From: Talpa occidentalis
Lineage: Eukaryota > Chordata > Mammalia > Eulipotyphla > Talpidae
Length of the DNA stretch: 64,000 nt
Assembly (NCBI RefSeq): GCF_014898055.3
Contig: NW_023601433.1
Coordinates: 44,573,876 to 44,637,875 of the forward strand
Direction: 5' to 3'
Positions 63,081-64,000 of this stretch are shown piece after piece. The number at the start of each line of letters is the position of its first letter. Within the stretch, counting starts at the first letter, position 1. The notes beneath the pieces were generated by a model. That model was not told where the DNA came from and ran no database searches. It saw only the letters and a program-made list of their open reading frames with translations. The translations under genes were made by a program, and so were the position numbers.

Positions 63081-64000
63081 TATCTTATTCCCATGTTACA
63101 TGAAGAGGAGCTGCTATTTATTTTCATCTCTAGGGAAGATTGGGATAGCTTTTGTAACCTCCCAGTTACTAAGGGAACCTTAGAAATTGCCACTAGCCTA
63201 TTAGGATGGTTGAGGGACTTTTCTGGGTAGTGCTATATTTATTTCCTTTCCTAATAGTAAATCTGCCCAGTGAGGAGATGAGCCATTTTTATGTTATGAT
63301 TCTTAAAGATTTTTTTAATGTTGAAAAATATTTAAAGACTATCTTGTCAATTTCTGCTTTCACGGTAATCCTTCTTGATTTGACACAGTCACTGAGTATG
63401 TCACCTGTATAAAAGATATATTTTAGCAGTTAGCAATTCAGCAGATACTAGCTAATGCATTCCATTCTTAAAGTTTGGTGAGATGTTAGGAGGACACCCC
63501 AGGACTGTGGAACAGGCTGTAATTCACATCAGACCAGGTAAATAAATGTCATTGGAGTGAGTGATTAAGCTCAGCCTGAGGTTCAGAAGGCTTAGAAACA
63601 AAACTGTTCAGAGAGAACTGGGAATTTTGGTACACAGGAAGCTCGAATTTCTGCTTGTCTTTATATCACGATCAGGCAGAAAAGTGTCTTGCCAGCTTCC
63701 TGATATATCCCTGGAGGAGGAGCTGTATTATGTTTTGGTGTTTTCATGAGGTTGACAAGAGACTCAGGTGAGCGATGATGTCTTCACTGAATGCTGAATT
63801 CTGTTAGGTTTCTATGCAGCTGCAGCCAACATAGTAGACAAGCCACAGTTGTTTATTCGAAGTCACTGGAGATAATTTTATCTGTAGCAAACCTTTAATA
63901 TAGCCTCTGAGCAAGATTTCTGCTCTCAACAGTTATTTGGCCTTTATGTTAATGAGAGCCCACAAGAAATGCCATGGAATGGTGAGTGCTGGCACTGTAG

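Larger units (their letters stand above)
60484..64000 (+). other. SIPA1L2: 5' part of the next SIPA1L2 intron
   Basis: Intronic sequence to the end of the window. It contains a 22-bp tandem duplication at 60939, an old interspersed-repeat segment at about 61200-61450, a GC-rich LTR-like block at about 61850-62260 and a short antisense L1 3'-end fragment near 63010. No further SIPA1L2 exon is recognised. Confidence 0.85.

Noticed and set aside
1..64000. CRISPR arrays, operons, bacterial ribosome binding sites or prophage
   Set aside because: Splice-site-bounded exons, SINE/LINE content and long introns show this is mammalian nuclear DNA; no such features are present.

Overview
This 64 kb window is nuclear DNA from a placental mammal. 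It is AT-rich and intron-dominated, and packed with SINE, LINE, LTR and MIR relics. It holds one recognisable protein-coding gene, SIPA1L2 (signal-induced proliferation-associated 1-like 2, a Rap GTPase-activating protein of the SPAR family), on the + strand and 5'-partial to 3'-partial. Three consecutive coding exons are present: 40733-42209 (start codon, residues 1-492), 58232-58365 (residues 493-537) and 60295-60483 (residues 538-600). Each has canonical AG/GT borders and a matching phase. The window therefore encodes about the first third of a protein that is about 1,720 residues in human. The downstream exons (most of the Rap-GAP domain, PDZ, coiled coil) and the true first exon/promoter lie outside.

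Layout. 1-40473 is most simply the 3' part of a large 5'-UTR intron, because a strong acceptor ends it and no CpG-island promoter is visible; an intergenic origin for its distal part cannot be excluded. 40474-40732 is the 5'-UTR part of the first coding exon and carries five short upstream ORFs, one of them a start-stop. 42210-58231, 58366-60294 and 60484-64000 are introns. No tRNA, rRNA or other confident RNA gene was found, and the other open frames look like chance or repeat-derived frames.

Repeats. Ten near-complete copies and one truncated copy of a tRNA-derived SINE (about 260-320 bp, RNA polymerase III A and B boxes, AATAAATAAATCTT-type tail) are scattered in both orientations. Several have perfect target-site duplications, so the family was recently active. 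The family is not Alu, B1/B2, PRE1, the ruminant or cetacean CHR/Bov families, the camelid tRNA-Ala SINE or horse ERE, as I know those sequences. L1 3' ends of the laurasiatherian type support Laurasiatheria; a bat or a pangolin are possibilities I cannot separate. Older relics are L2, MIR, MER5-like, Tigger-like and MLT1/MLT2-type LTR copies.

The most unusual structure is a 229-bp inverted repeat with arms at 30171-30399 and 31509-31737. The arms are identical base for base and are separated by 1,109 bp. Other items worth a look are a pure (CTG)17 tract, a juxtaposed acceptor/donor-like motif at the start of the first coding exon, a SINE inserted 54 bp from that acceptor, a 64-75 bp minisatellite-like array, and several palindrome-associated micro-duplications. 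I found no evidence of a novel gene system; this is otherwise ordinary mammalian intronic sequence.
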